A stretch of DNA of 64,000 nucleotides from Liquidambar formosana (taxonomy: Eukaryota > Streptophyta > Magnoliopsida > Saxifragales > Altingiaceae). Positions 21,808 through 34,600 of this stretch are shown one piece after another. The stretch spans positions 17,099,822-17,163,821 of the forward strand of contig CM077827.1 of NCBI GenBank assembly GCA_039720395.1, written 5' to 3'. Numbering within the stretch: position 1 is the stretch's first letter; each line of letters opens with the position of its first letter. The position numbers and the translations under genes were made by a program. Under the pieces are notes generated by a model, which was given only the letters and a program-made list of their open reading frames with translations, was not told where the DNA came from and made no database searches.

Positions 21808-21819
21808 ATGAGGGGCATC
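21808..21819 (+). other. Polypurine tract of gypsy element
   Basis: AATGAGGGGCA immediately precedes the 3' LTR start and is the expected site for plus-strand priming. Confidence 0.5.
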
Positions 21820-24800
21820 TCTAGACACCCCATTTTCACCCCCATGAGATCATGATAGCATTTGGTTAGGTTTAGAAGCATCTAGGAGTCCCTAAGCCTT
21901 AAAGGACAATTTTGCCCTTATAAGCCTTAGGAGGATAGGTCATCATTGCATGCATATTTTTGTCTCTTTGTTGAGTCCCATCACTTGCATTTAGTTTCTA
22001 GGGTCATTTTAGATATGTATGTCAAATTTGGTTCAATTCCAAATAGGTTTGGATAGCTAATTAGAACTTTTGCGACTTGAAGGGCAATTTCATCTTTTAC
22101 TTCGTATATTTTCCAATTAACTTCCAAATTTGCTCCAGAGAGTTCCATTGACCTTAGAATGATGAAATGAGTCTAATTGAAGTGCCAATTTAATTTATTG
22201 ATAGGTTTGGGATTGGTTCACCACATTACCCTATGCTTAATTGACCTTTTTTTCGGGTAATCGCCTCATGAAAACCCAGCCACTTGACCGTGGTCAGGGA
22301 TTCTTGGTTCAAGAATATTCTAGGCTTATTCTACATTGAATCCTTGAAATTTTGGCTTTTGAATCACTCAAATCGAAGTTAAAATGAAGAATTTAAGTCC
22401 GTTTAAAGTTAGGAGTCCAAACCGAGTCAGGAATCCTCAAAACTGAGGAAACCTGAGTTCACTCTCGGGTGACCGGTTCACCCAACCGGTCCAACCGGTT
22501 GGGCCAACCGGTCCAACCGGTTCACCCAACCGGTCACCCGAGCCCTTCGTCCTGATTTCTCTCTTTTTGAGTTTTTGACGAAATGGGACTCTATTACTCC
22601 GATTTTCTGCCTTCTAAAGGACTTCTAAGCCTATTGGGAGGTGGTTTTGAGTTGTTTAACATTCATGGGATTTAATTACAGCCCTAGATTGATTTTATGG
22701 TGAATTAATCCCAACCATTGGTTCATATGGTTGGTTGGTTATAAATAGAGGCTCATTCATCAGCATTAGGGACTTTTGGCTTATTTGACACTTCATATTC
22801 ATAAGAGAGAGAGGGACCACGAGTTTGAACACACCCATATCACTTGGAGGAGGCTTTCTACTGCAATTTTAAAGGAGAACTAGAAGGGAACCAAGCCAAA
22901 GAGAAGGAAGAACGCAGCGAAGACCCTTGCTTCATTGTAAGTCTCCTTTGCTTTCTTTTACGATTCCTTCTTCTTCTACTCCATTCTCTGGATAATTATG
23001 GCTTAGAATTGATTTAGGAATCATATATACTCTATATTTTAGAGTGTATATTATTCAAGGATGATGAGAATGCATGTTAGTGGATTAGGATTGCGAATTG
23101 TTTGCTGGTAGGATAGTTTCTCCCTTAAGGATAGAGGTACATTTTGCATGAAAAATTAGTTGATGTGTTTAGGCCGTTTTCTCTTCATGGTTCAATTATA
23201 TGCATGATTTTAAGCATCTTTTGTATAAGACACTTGCTGTGTAAGCCTCGTCTTCATAGGTGTATGGATGATTATCCTTTTCGAGGATAATTATCGTCCT
23301 TAGAGGGTGAGGTTGTGCATAGGTACTTTCTAGAGTGTGTTTAATTGCGCTGTGAGTTTCTTTGCATTCTTAGGTATATATTTTACGTAGGATATGTGAA
23401 GAAACCATTCATACGGAGTGATTTCTACGTAAAATTATCTCCGGATAGTTTTACTTAAGAAAGCTCGCCGTAAGGATGCTTATTTCACATTCTTACATAA
23501 AGTACTTACCTAAGGCATCATGGTAGATTTTCTTTTCATGTGTAGGATTATCATATGATATTTTCATCATGGTAATGCCTATTTAGCATGTTTTTGATAG
23601 TTTTTGTGCATGTTAGGGTGTTTAGAGCATATAGGAGCATATAGGAGCATATAGGATATTGTTTTTCTTTTGATTTTTGTTATTTGCAAGAGTTTAGGTC
23701 ATTGTATGCATATTTAGTATTCTGTCCAAATTTGAATTAGGTCTCCTAATGATTATTTGAGCATGAATATGAGTGATTTGAGCTTAATAATTGCCTTATA
23801 GAATACATAGGGTGATTAATTGATGATTTCTCGATGTTTCGGGATTATTTGCATGAGTGTTAGGTCATTATATGCATATTTAGTATTCTGTCCAGATTTG
23901 AATTAGGTCTCCTAATGATTATTTGAGCATGAATATGGTGGATTTGAGCTTAATAATTGCCCTATAGAATATATGGGGTGATTAATTGGTGTTTTCTCGA
24001 TGTTTCGGGATAATTTGCATATGGTAAGTGGTTCATGGTAAGTTGTGTATGAATTGTTCTCTTCTCCCTCCCTCGAGTTATTGTCTTTACTTTGAATTAG
24101 AAGTCCTAAGTTTCCAACTCTCTCAAAATCCTGTTTTAATTAGAGTTCTATCTCTTTTAGAATTCTACTTTTCTTAAACTTCTTTTTTAATTAGAGTTCT
24201 ATCTCTTTTAGAATTCTACTTTTCTAAAACTTCTTTTTGGATAAGAGTTCTATCTCTTTTCAAATTCTACCTTTTCTCAAATTCCTTTTTTGGAAATCCT
24301 TCTTTTTTTAAAAACTCTTCTTTTCTTTTAATGGAAACTTAGGGTTTATAGTTCATTGTAAAGGGAGTAACCCCTTCTCAATCGAACTACGTAGACTTTG
24401 ATCCTTACGTCTTTGTATGTAAGGTACGTAGGCGCTCATTTGATGTTCAAGTCCGCCCTAGGATACTAAATATCCTAGGTTTTCTTTTTCTTTCTTTTCT
24501 TTTCTCTTCTTACCCATTTGTCCATCACATATATGCTAGTGGATAGGATGGACCCATGCTTATACATTTATCCATCACATATTTGTTAGTGGATAGGATG
24601 GATTTGTTTGCTTGCTCATTTATCCATCACATATTTGCTAGTGGATAGGATGGATTTGTTTGTTCATTCTTTCTATCTCTCTACTGCTTTCCATATCTCT
24701 CGTATTTGTTCATGGGTGTTTACATGCTTTATGGATGTTTACTGCTTTATGGATGTTCATGGATGAATGTAGATTATTTATGGATTATTCTTTGCATATG

Positions 24801-25167
24801 CATGGTGACTAATTAGGAAGTGATTGAAATAGCCCATATAAATTCAGAGACCCATTTTTGGGGCGATGTGGGTGCCTATAGGATGTTTCCTAGAACCTTC
24901 CCACATCGTAACTTAGTCTCCGAATCCTCTCTTGTTTTGATAGACCTGTTTTTCCTTGATTGGGGTCATGTGTTTGGTTTTCAAAGGTTTTCTTTAAAAC
25001 TGTTTTTATGGTTTTCCTCTTTTCCTAAAAATGAGGTGGCGACTCCTTGTTTGTTATGTTTTTGTGAACCTTTTAAAAACCAGATTTTTATTAATTTAAA
25101 TCTCTACAAGTTTTTTTTAAAAGAAGGGTTCTTCCTTCCTCCCCTGGATCGAAACCCGTGGTTCACA
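21820..25167 (+). repeat. 3' LTR of the Tat/Ogre-type element
   Basis: Copy of 2374-5720 with scattered, mostly transition differences. It starts TCTAGACACC where the 5' LTR has TGCAGACACC, so the terminal dinucleotide is mutated here. The GC-module is at 22464-22542, with more ACCGGT words intact than in the 5' copy. TATA is at 22740-22746. Confidence 0.92.
22464..22542 (+). promoter_or_regulatory. GC-rich inverted-repeat module in 3' LTR
   Basis: Same outer 15-nt arms as 3016-3094. The centre has AACCGG where the 5' LTR copy reads AACTGG in places, so the 3' copy is closer to a perfect ACCGGTT repeat. TATA follows 198 bp later. Confidence 0.6.
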
Positions 25168-25172
25168 CTCTG
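25168..25172. repeat. Target-site duplication CTCTG, right
   Basis: CTCTG directly follows the terminal TTCACA of the 3' LTR and matches 2369-2373. Confidence 0.9.
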
Positions 25173-28100
25173 CTCCTCTATAATCTAAAGCCCAAAAACT
25201 CAAACCACCTTAATAACTTTCTCAGATACTATAATCCTACCTGCACCAACTAAACACAAAAAAACTTACCAAAAACTCAAATACCCTTATTACTCTTCTA
25301 TAAAAAACGAATTGACTTTCTTACGTCACAAATAAATTCCCTCTCAACCAAAAATACTGGAAACAACTTTCTATACTTACCTTTTTTATTTCCTTTCTCT
25401 TATTTGCTTATTTCAATTTTTCATTCTTTCCCCTTTTATCACCCCTATTAACAACTTTTTTGATACTCCATACGTCTAAAATTACATTATATTATATATA
25501 CAAATATATCTATTTCTATTATCTATTACCCTTCTAAAAGAACGAAGTTGCTCTATAGTTTCGATCAAAACGACACCCCATTTTACTGCTTTTCTACCCA
25601 AAACAACGAGCATGGTTTGGGCCAAAACAATGTTCCATTTTTCAAGCTCCTATCCAAAACCACATTGAAAGCGTTGGTGTCTACCAGTGTTTAGCAAAAC
25701 AGCGGGCCAAACTTCTATACAGCTACATAAAACGACGTCCCTTGTTTTTTTTCAGCTTTTATAAGTGCCTTTTTGTTCCCCACACAAATGAGGAGCGTGT
25801 TGCTTCACGTGGACACAAATACAGAAAAAGAACGAATCTCTGCATGCGTCTATGCCTACCTACACAAAACAAGTCAATAAATCCAAAGCTCTCAACTTTT
25901 CCCATTAGCAATGACCCGAATCAATCCATTCAAACGATTCTTTCTTCCAACAAAAAAAAAAAATATCATGACAACTCTCCTCCCAATAACTCATTTCAGC
26001 ACAGTTATTCTCTCCGTTGCTCCCTCATCAAAACTTGCAACCAGCCCCTACCCATGACCTCATCCACACTACCCAATGTACTACACTTTCCCCCTCCTTC
26101 TTCTTTCTCATATAATACAATAAAAGATTCTTTGAAGAAAATTGATACATCTTCAACAGTGCACCAAGACATCATTTCCGAAAAAAGATTTCTTCTACCA
26201 TCACAATCATAATCGCCACAAGCAACCAAAATTATCAATTCCTAAAGCAATAAACAAATATTATTTCTATTCTACATAAATTTGACACTATTCTAATATT
26301 TTCTTTCTCAAAGACGATTTATCTTTCTAACACAAAAATTAAAAACACTACTTCCACCAAAGTAAACACCAAAATAAAATAATTAAATACTAGAATTGTA
26401 GTTTATAATTCTACTAACTCTACTACTACAAACCAAACTTCTAAACATAACTTAACTTTCTGAACTACAAATTAGAACCTTGCAAATTCTTACGATAATT
26501 AAAAACAACACACAAACATCATTCAAAACTTTCAAAAAAAAAAAAAAAAAATCAATTTTTACTTAAATATTTTTGCTCAAAACAAAATTTAAATTCCTTA
26601 TTACCACTACCACCTGCATTCCAGTACTACAATCATCCAATGCAACTTGTTACAATTGAAATCACTAAAAAATACATCACCACATTAAACTACTATATCA
26701 CCACAAGACAATATTAAATAAACAAAGTTATACTCTCAGTCTCTATTTTCCTTTTCACTTTTTCATTCAAGATATTTACTTTACATTTTTATATTCCCTT
26801 TCCTATTTTACCCCTACTATGCTCAAATAAAATATTATATAATTAAATCTCTTTTACTTTTTTTGAACACAATATTCAAAAAAACACATATTCACACACA
26901 ACCTAACACAGAATAAATCAAAATTTTTACAAAACCTACAGCTTTCTTTACATGACAAACGCTACTACAACCAAAAACTATTATTTCATTAATAAATAAT
27001 TTGAACCCTCGTCTCCTTTTTTTCTATTATAATTTTTATTTCTCAATAACAAACTCAACTAAAACTTTCTCATTTAGTAATACTTTACACACATGTAATC
27101 CCCGATCCCACACAAAACTACTATACAAACACCATTCCTTCAACACCATTATTGCACAATATGACAAAACAACTTTAACAAAAATCTCACTACTGAACCT
27201 TCACCGGCACCTACAAACTAACCTATATCTACTACCAATTCAATTCCAAACACTCCTCTTGTACTTTTCACTATACCATAAACACGTGACCATAAAGAGA
27301 CAAACCTATGCTCTCAAAACCCAACCACACACTTCCACAGCAACCATACCCTACCCCCATCACAGCTGTTGCACAAAAGTAAAAAAGAAACTCACCTCTT
27401 TTTACGCAACCTTCCCCCTTTCTTCCTCTCTTGTCACTTCTCACTCTTTCATCATTTCACTACTTCACCTGCCGACACACTGAAACAAGTCCCCACTTCC
27501 CTCCTAACAACAACTACAATCAATCCCACCCTATTTATACCCCTTTCACTACAATATTCTTAAACACTTCTCTTCCTTCACTAATCTTAACCCAATATTT
27601 TCCCATTCACACCCAGGTCTCTACTGAGATCACCATCATAAACACAAAAAAAAAAAAAAAAAACAATCCCTCTTGAGGTATGAATCATACTTTCTTCTTC
27701 GTTTTCTTTTCCTACTATCATATTCATAACCACAATAAACGGCCAACATTTTCTTTTCCTTTTAACCCACCTCAACGAAACCAGAAATCCTTAAACAAAC
27801 ACAGAACTTCCAATTCAAAAATATCCTCCACAAATACGATTATTTGAACTTCTAAACCTTCTTCAAATTCCTCATAACTTAGTTTTTCATATTTCTATAG
27901 ACTACACTTTCTTACCCAAAAATTCTTACACAAATTCCTTCACAACTCTTTTAAACTAACTAATTTTAATCACACCTATAACTCGTTGCTAACAAAACAA
28001 AATAAACATATAATTACATACCCGCATATAAAATCACTATATGTAAACTAATATTTTTACTGCTAACTCTTAAACAATTCAATTAACAATTTCACAAAGC

Positions 28101-29271
28101 TGTTTGATATATTCTTACTATTTCTCATATTGCCTTTCACAACAAGTCATAACATCATAGCTGATGCCGATCAGGGAGGAGTTATTACACCTGGCAAGGT
28201 AACACATGCTACAGCCAACTCCTATCATGTATACAAACCATTTACTATTCACTTAATATATATGCAGCACTCAATTTATGTGCACATTTTGTACTAAATT
28301 TGTCCACCGATATCCAAAACAACACAAAATCTTATTAACTTAGCATCTCTACAAAAATTTAACTCATTGCTCCATCTTAATTATTAACATGAAAGAAACC
28401 CAAACAGGAACCAAATGAGGCAATTGCCTCACCTCAACTCTTTTTTTCTTCTTCTTGTTGTACTTCGCCATCCCTTAATGTTTCTCAACTCCTTTTACTA
28501 TTCTTCATTTTCTACCCTTTTCAATTTTTATTTTTGACTCCACATAAAAGCTTCAACCCAAAAATAAATCATATATTTTATCAATTGCATAATTCATTAA
28601 AAAAATTTAAAACCATTCAAACACAAAACTAAAAGACAAAATTCAAACTTTATCACTCACTACATCCATTTCAACCAAATTACTCCTTACTTTTTTCCCT
28701 AAAAACAAACCCAATAACAAACACCTGATGCTACCTCTATTAAAAAAGTAATAAACTCACATAACTACAAACTAAATCCTATAACGTTCTCACAGACTTG
28801 AACATTAAAAACCAAGAATACCACAATAAAAGCACATAACTCATTTTTCCACACCATCTTATAAAAGCAAAACCCAAAAAATATATACATAAATATATTA
28901 ATTACTTTTTATACAATAACATTGTAGCACAATGTTCAAACAATTAAAGTTTTAACCAGAAATAAATCAAATGAACAAAAACAGACCCCCAAAAAAAATC
29001 ATGTTAGAAAAACCAATATAATTTTATTTATCATTCAACTATAAATTTTTGCATTTTTTTACCTCAAAATTAAAATATGAATTTTTTTTTTTTTTTCCAC
29101 TTTCCGCTAAGCATAACTGGTAGATTAATCTCATGTTAGCATAACATTGTTCTATTAGCCAGACTAATACCCAGACCCATTGTAGTCATGCACCGTGATG
29201 CCTTAATTTCTGCTCTGACAATCAATAAAAGCTACACCACCATACTACCTATATATACACACACAAACATA

Positions 29272-29274
<3 letters not shown>

Positions 29275-29305
<31 letters not shown>

Positions 29306-29306
29306 C
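29275..29306. repeat. AT microsatellite
   Basis: A run of ATATAT with one interruption, flanked by ACAC words, within the Helitron interior. Confidence 0.8.
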
Positions 29307-29326
29307 ACGGCAGGGAACCCATATTA

Positions 29327-29872
29327 ACCCTCTCTATTGCATTCCTTAAATTGAATCCGTGATATCACCTCATACATTTGACACGATACACTTCATATAG
29401 TATTTATACTATTTTTAACACTTTTAATATCTTTAATTTCTTTTCACCTAATATCCTTTCCCTATTCCTAGCCACTTTCCCAGAATGCATAACGGTTACA
29501 ACTCTTTCCATAACTCTAAAAACTCACCACACTTATTTTCCTTCACCACATTTCATGCAACAATTATATAATAAACATATAAATAGAAATGCACCGCACA
29601 AACACCATATTTGCACTCTCTATTGGATCCCTTAAATTGAATCTGTGATATCATCTCATGCACTTGACATCATACGGTTCATAAACAATTCAAATAATAT
29701 TTATACTATTTTTAACACTTTTAATATCTTTAATTTCTTTTCAGTTAATATCCTTTGCCTATTCCTTTCTATTTTTCCAAAATGCATAATTGTTACAACT
29801 TTCCCCATAACTTTTAAAACTGATCGCACTTATTTTCCTTCAGCACATTTCATACAACAATTATATGTTACC
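29327..29872 (+). repeat. Diverged tandem duplication (~290 bp x2)
   Basis: Both units share CTCTCTATTG.AT.CCTTAAATTGAAT, TATTTATACTATTTTTAACA, TTTAATATCTTTAATTTC and a CAACAATTATAT ending (first about 29327-29590, second about 29614-29872). Not coding. Confidence 0.75.
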
Positions 29873-29944
29873 ATTGTACCTTTATTTATTTAGCTTCTTT
29901 ACTTGAATTTTTTTTTTTTTTGCAGCATACAAGCAGCAAGAATG

Positions 29945-29949
29945 AAACC
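29945..29949. repeat. Target-site duplication AAACC, left
   Basis: Precedes the TGTTAGG start of the 5' LTR and equals 39613-39617. Confidence 0.9.
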
Positions 29950-31611
29950 TGTTAGGATTATGCCCTAGAGCCAATCATAGAGATGATTGTTTAGGGATTA
30001 GGAACAATCATTTGATTTCATTTATGTATGTCACATTTATTATTGATTTAATAAAAGGGCTTATTCTATTATGTTTATATGCATCATTTATATTTACATA
30101 ATATGTCCATGGAGTTAGAGTTGAGAATATGGAATTACAAAGAGTTGTAATTTTGAGACTATAGATATATCTCTGTACTAAACTCCTTAAGCATTCCTAG
30201 TTGAAGGTTCACTATGATGGACAGTAATGAACCATAGGACTAGCACTTGTTAGGTTGACTCTATAGGAGGATAGCTAGTCTCAAACTATTTGTGTGGAGA
30301 CACTACAACCAACAAGTGGGTGCCTATTATAAGAATAGGTATACTGAATGTGACCAAAGATATGAGATAAACTGAATGGAGTTTTATCCTGCCTATCAAT
30401 CAGTTTCTCATTGTTATAGTGGTACAAGTAATCCTTAGACCTGAGACACCATAGTTGCCTTATGCATGTAGCTTTAGAAGTTTGATAACACTAAGTGCAG
30501 ATCCTATTCAGGGGTCTGCAAAGGTGTTCATTGGCCCTACTGCTATGTGTATGAAGGCATGTGAGTGATCAACAAGGGATCCATCACTCTCAGGAAAAAT
30601 AGAGAGAATGTCTCATATAGCATTCATAATATAACTCATTAAATCCATGGCCATGGTAGGATGAATATGAAAAGAGTTTCATGAGTTCATCAATGAGTTG
30701 ATATCTATGAATGAGTATAAAGTAATTGAACTAGGGACTTGACAGACTTCCATGTCCTATTAGTTCAATTGGAGACATTGTGTTGAAGGAAGGATGCAAT
30801 TGTAACCTATAAACTATAACAGAAGGGTTCTTTGTAAATGACTATTCACCTCATTAAGGACCACACCATGAGCCATATGCTAGGTGTTACTCATGGTTAG
30901 TAGAAGCCCTAATTGATATAAGTGAGTTATAATCAATTAGGGAATTGGAAGGAGTTCCAATTAGACCCTAAATGGAAAGAGTTCCATTGTGCACACCTCG
31001 TGCTATTCCTACTACTTAATGATGTGAACCCAATGGGTCACACAATGATCATGCAAGAAGGGCTTTAAAGTCTATGAGAGAAAGGGTTTTAGTGAATAAA
31101 GAATAGTTCTTTATAGGCCTATTTGTATTTGATACAAATAATAGGGGTTAATGTGCAATTAAGTGTAATTACACATAACCCTATTAGGGTTTCTTCCCTA
31201 TGGCCAGCCCCCTTTAGTGGGCTGCCTATATAAGTCACACTTATGTGTGACATGGCATAATAGGCTTGCACAATAAACCCTAGCCATCCAGCCCCTTGGA
31301 GGCTCTCTTCTCTCTCTCTCTCTCTTCTCCACCTCTAGCAACAACAAGGAAGAAGAAAGAAAGGACTTGAAGCTCTAGCTAGGTGTGGATACCGTTGGAG
31401 GCAGCACACTTGGGCTGCTCATTCACCGCTGTCCGGAATCAAAGCTTGGAGCAAAAAGGAGAAGACAAAAAATTCTGTAAGTGTTCTAACCCTCTTTGTA
31501 GTTAGGGTTTGATTTTGTGTTATGCATAGTTAGATTCATGGGCTGTGGAATCGTAGGAAAAATTTTTATATTCCGCACTTCTATTTTTTCCTTCTTGTAT
31601 GATTCCCAACA
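29950..31611 (+). repeat. 5' LTR, copia-derived element copy 1
   Basis: Starts TGTTAGGATTATGCCC and ends GATTCCCAACA. A TATA-like CTATATAAGTCACACTTATG is near 31225, followed by a TCTC microsatellite at about 31305. It differs from the 3' LTR at roughly 15-20 sites by eye. Confidence 0.92.
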
Positions 31612-31612
31612 G

Positions 31613-31625
31613 TGGTATCAGAGCC
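31613..31625 (+). promoter_or_regulatory. Primer-binding site, tRNA-Met type
   Basis: TGGTATCAGAGCC, one base after the 5' LTR, is the standard plant Copia primer site complementary to initiator tRNA-Met. Confidence 0.88.
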
Positions 31626-34600
31626 ATGATTATGCATAATACAAAATACATATGGGCTGGTAATTATGGTGTAGTTGAATGATTCAAAAATCTGGAAAAT
31701 TTTTTCTGCATAATTGGTTTTCCTCTTCTAATTGATGGTTAAGTGTAGCCATGGATGCAATAGGTTGCATAGGGTTTGAGTTTGGAGAAGAAGAATAAGG
31801 AAACTAAGGTTTTATAAAACTGTTATGAACAGTTTTCATGGTAGCCATGAAAAACCGTCATCTTGTTTTGCATGCCGAATTCAGAGTTCTTCTCCAAAAT
31901 TTTCGTGCCATATATGCTTAGAAAGCTCTTCGAATAATCTTTCCAACCCAACAAACGGTGCATCAATCCGAGTTCTGTAGTGAAAGTTATGAATTTTTTA
32001 CTACAGGCTGTCTGGAAAGACAGTTTTGCTCAGGAATGATGCAATAGCCACAACTTTGAGTTATTGATGGAGATCAAAGGCATGGCAATGGTTGCCACCA
32101 CTTGGGTTATGTTCTAGACATGGCAGGGAAAGGTTCCCAAGCATTTAGATGCATCATAATTGGATTAAGATGCTAGAACAGAAGGAAGAAGGAGAAGAAC
32201 ACCATGGAGGCTGAATCTGGGTTTTAGAACCCTAAGGTTCTTGCAATTAATTCTAATTAAAGCTGCTGTATTTATGATGGAAGATCATTGTAGGATCATT
32301 ATATATCATGTGTATATGATTTTCTTTAAGTTTCAAAAAGGTTTTGATGGAAAAAGATTCAAAAAGTTTGAAAATTTTTCATGAACAGCATAGCAGATTT
32401 TCTCTGCAGAAAAGTCATCAATGGAGTTTTGATTAGAACTTGAGTTAGGGAACTCCAAATTGCATGAAACCAATTGCATTAGTTTCCTAAGACATGTAGG
32501 ATACTGGGAAAATTCGTTTGGTAGCCTAATTCATTCATCTTGCTGGGTTTTAAATCAATTTCTGACCATGGACAGTGTGCTGTCAAATTCTGGGCAGCCT
32601 ACTATTGTTTTAATTGTTTAGAACAATTGGTGATGATTTGATCATCCAAACCTTTCTATTAGCTTAGTATTTCATGTAGGGACATGATACGAAAGCTGGT
32701 TTCAATGGAGGAGTCGAATTGATAAGGATTTAGAAGCTATTGTGACCTTCAAGGTCTGCAACAATGGCTCCAGCAATGGGTTTTGGAAACCCTGATTGTT
32801 CTTGATGATGGCAGCCACTTCCACCACTTCCCACATGTCCAGAGGCTTGTCCCACACCCCTAGGATGTTCTTCCATGACTGGCCATGGCCTTCCACAGTC
32901 GTTGGTGGCCATGGCAGCCTAGCCAAGCTCAGGCAGCCCCCTGGTAGTGACGGCTGCATAGAGTTAAGGATGAAACCCTAATTTTGAGTTAATGATGAAA
33001 CCCTAATTTCATTATGGCATTAATTAAAACCCTAATTGGAATATTATTACCTTAATTAAGAGTTAATGATTGGTCATTAAATGACCAATCATGGTTATTA
33101 ATTGTTAGGGCATAATTAATACCATTAATGATGTCTAGGGTTAGGGTTTTTGATAACCCTAATTAGTGTAATTAATTAAGGGTAATAAATACCCTATTTG
33201 GCATTAATTAAACCCTAATCCCTTTTATGAAATACCGTATGAACCTAGGGTTTTAATGATTGGTCATTAAATGACCAATCATAAGGCATTTAATGATTAG
33301 GGCTTGCATTTAGGGTTTAGGGTTATGCATTTAGGGTTTAGGGTTTTAGGAAACCCTAATGCACTAATTCATCATTTAATTGATTTTATTTAATTCCCAT
33401 GTTAATTATTTAATTAATATTGATTAATTTTATAATGTTTTAAATGGTTTAAAATACAATTGGGGATTAAATTAAAATTTGGAAATTCTTAATTAAATGA
33501 AATTGTTTTGTTTAAATAAGGAAACCCTAATATTGGATATTAGAGTTATTTTAGGAAACTTTATATGTTTCTATTAATTTGATTAATTGAAACTAAATGT
33601 CTTAAATGTTAAGACTTTATTTAATTCTGGATATTTTTGTTTAAACCTAATAAGATTAGGATGCATTAATGAGATTAATGTAAATCATTCAAGAGAATTA
33701 CCATAATGCCCATATGTCTTAATGCTTACAGTTTTTCTTTACATTATGCAATGAGATTGTATGTATGTGTTTGGATGATGATTATGGACTATACCCCTTA
33801 AACCAATTGTGATTGGCCGTCTTATGAATGGGTTGTAATAATTTTTCAAGAGTTGTAATTTTATTATGGTGATGTAATTTATTATTTGGGGCTTGCATGC
33901 CACCTTCCCTCTCTCTCTATCATTCTCTTATGTACCCCACATTCCCCTTATGTATCCCTTTCTATATATTATGTAAATGTTATGTAATCGAGAGCGCACT
34001 AAGGAGCATGGTGGACCCAAAGGAGTATGATGGAGCCCAACAAGCCAATGGTGGAGACCAACAAGCCAATGGTGGAGACCATCAAGCCAAGGGAGCAGAT
34101 TGAAGGACTTGAAAGCTTAGAGAAGTTTTTCAAGAAAGCATGCATGTTACGAATGGTTTATTTTACGATCACCTACACCCACCTTAGACCTTGGATTCAA
34201 TCTATTGGCTTGGATTGAATCCTCTCAAAGTCCATAATCATCATAGTGGGAGCTTTAATTTATGAGATAATTGTATTAGCTCCAATACTATAGTTTGGTA
34301 TATATTACCTATTCACTTAGGGACTAATATCAAAATATGGTACTTTATATATGTTGATATATAATAGCATGCGATGTATGATTTATAATAGCATGAGATG
34401 TACGATTATAAATAGCATAATTTATATATTTAAATTTTGATACATAGGATGCATGTTAATTTGATGAGACCCTTTAAAACCCCTCTTATTTAATATTAAG
34501 TTGAAAATGGAGAAGTCATTGGGGAATGAATTCTTCATTGCCTTCCATCATTATAGGATCATCTAACGTCCCTTAATGTGGGTACCTGGCTGCAGACATG

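Larger units (their letters stand above)
2374..25167 (+). mobile_element. 22.8-kb Ty3/gypsy LTR retrotransposon, Tat/Ogre type, with antisense cargo genes
   Basis: Two direct LTRs of about 3.35 kb (2374-5720 and 21820-25167) differ by roughly 1-2 percent by eye and are bounded by the perfect duplication CTCTG. Internal order: tRNA-Arg-like primer site, leader, gag-pro, small intron, RT, RNase H, second (archaeal-type) RNase H, integrase; then two genes on the opposite strand and tandem-repeat arrays before the purine tract and 3' LTR. Size, primer site, dual RNase H and the pro/RT intron match the Tat/Ogre lineage; the extra ORF that legume Ogre elements carry before gag is absent. Interrupted reading frames make this copy non-autonomous. 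Confidence 0.93.
25173..29944. other. G-poor Helitron interior, second piece
   Basis: About 4.8 kb of C/T/A-rich sequence without a recognisable protein domain. The longer frames here are products of the low-G composition and lack homology I recognise. A possible small exon ends at 28198 (in frame ADADQGGVITPGK, donor AAG|GTAACA), but no partner exon is clear. Homopolymer A runs lie at 25950, 26535 and 27645. Promoter-like CCAAAACGAC words lie around 25560-25740. Confidence 0.45.

Noticed and set aside
25742..26238. Overlapping plus- and minus-strand frames in the Helitron interior
   Set aside because: Products of low G content; no homology recognised and no splice partners.
32702..32981. 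Overlapping frames on both strands in copia-derived copy 1, repeated in copy 2 (49114-49365)
   Set aside because: A local GC-richer patch without domain similarity; the frames shift between copies.
33301..33350. TTTAGGG words as an interstitial telomere
   Set aside because: Only two dimers, inside a retroelement and shared by its other copy; not a telomeric tract.
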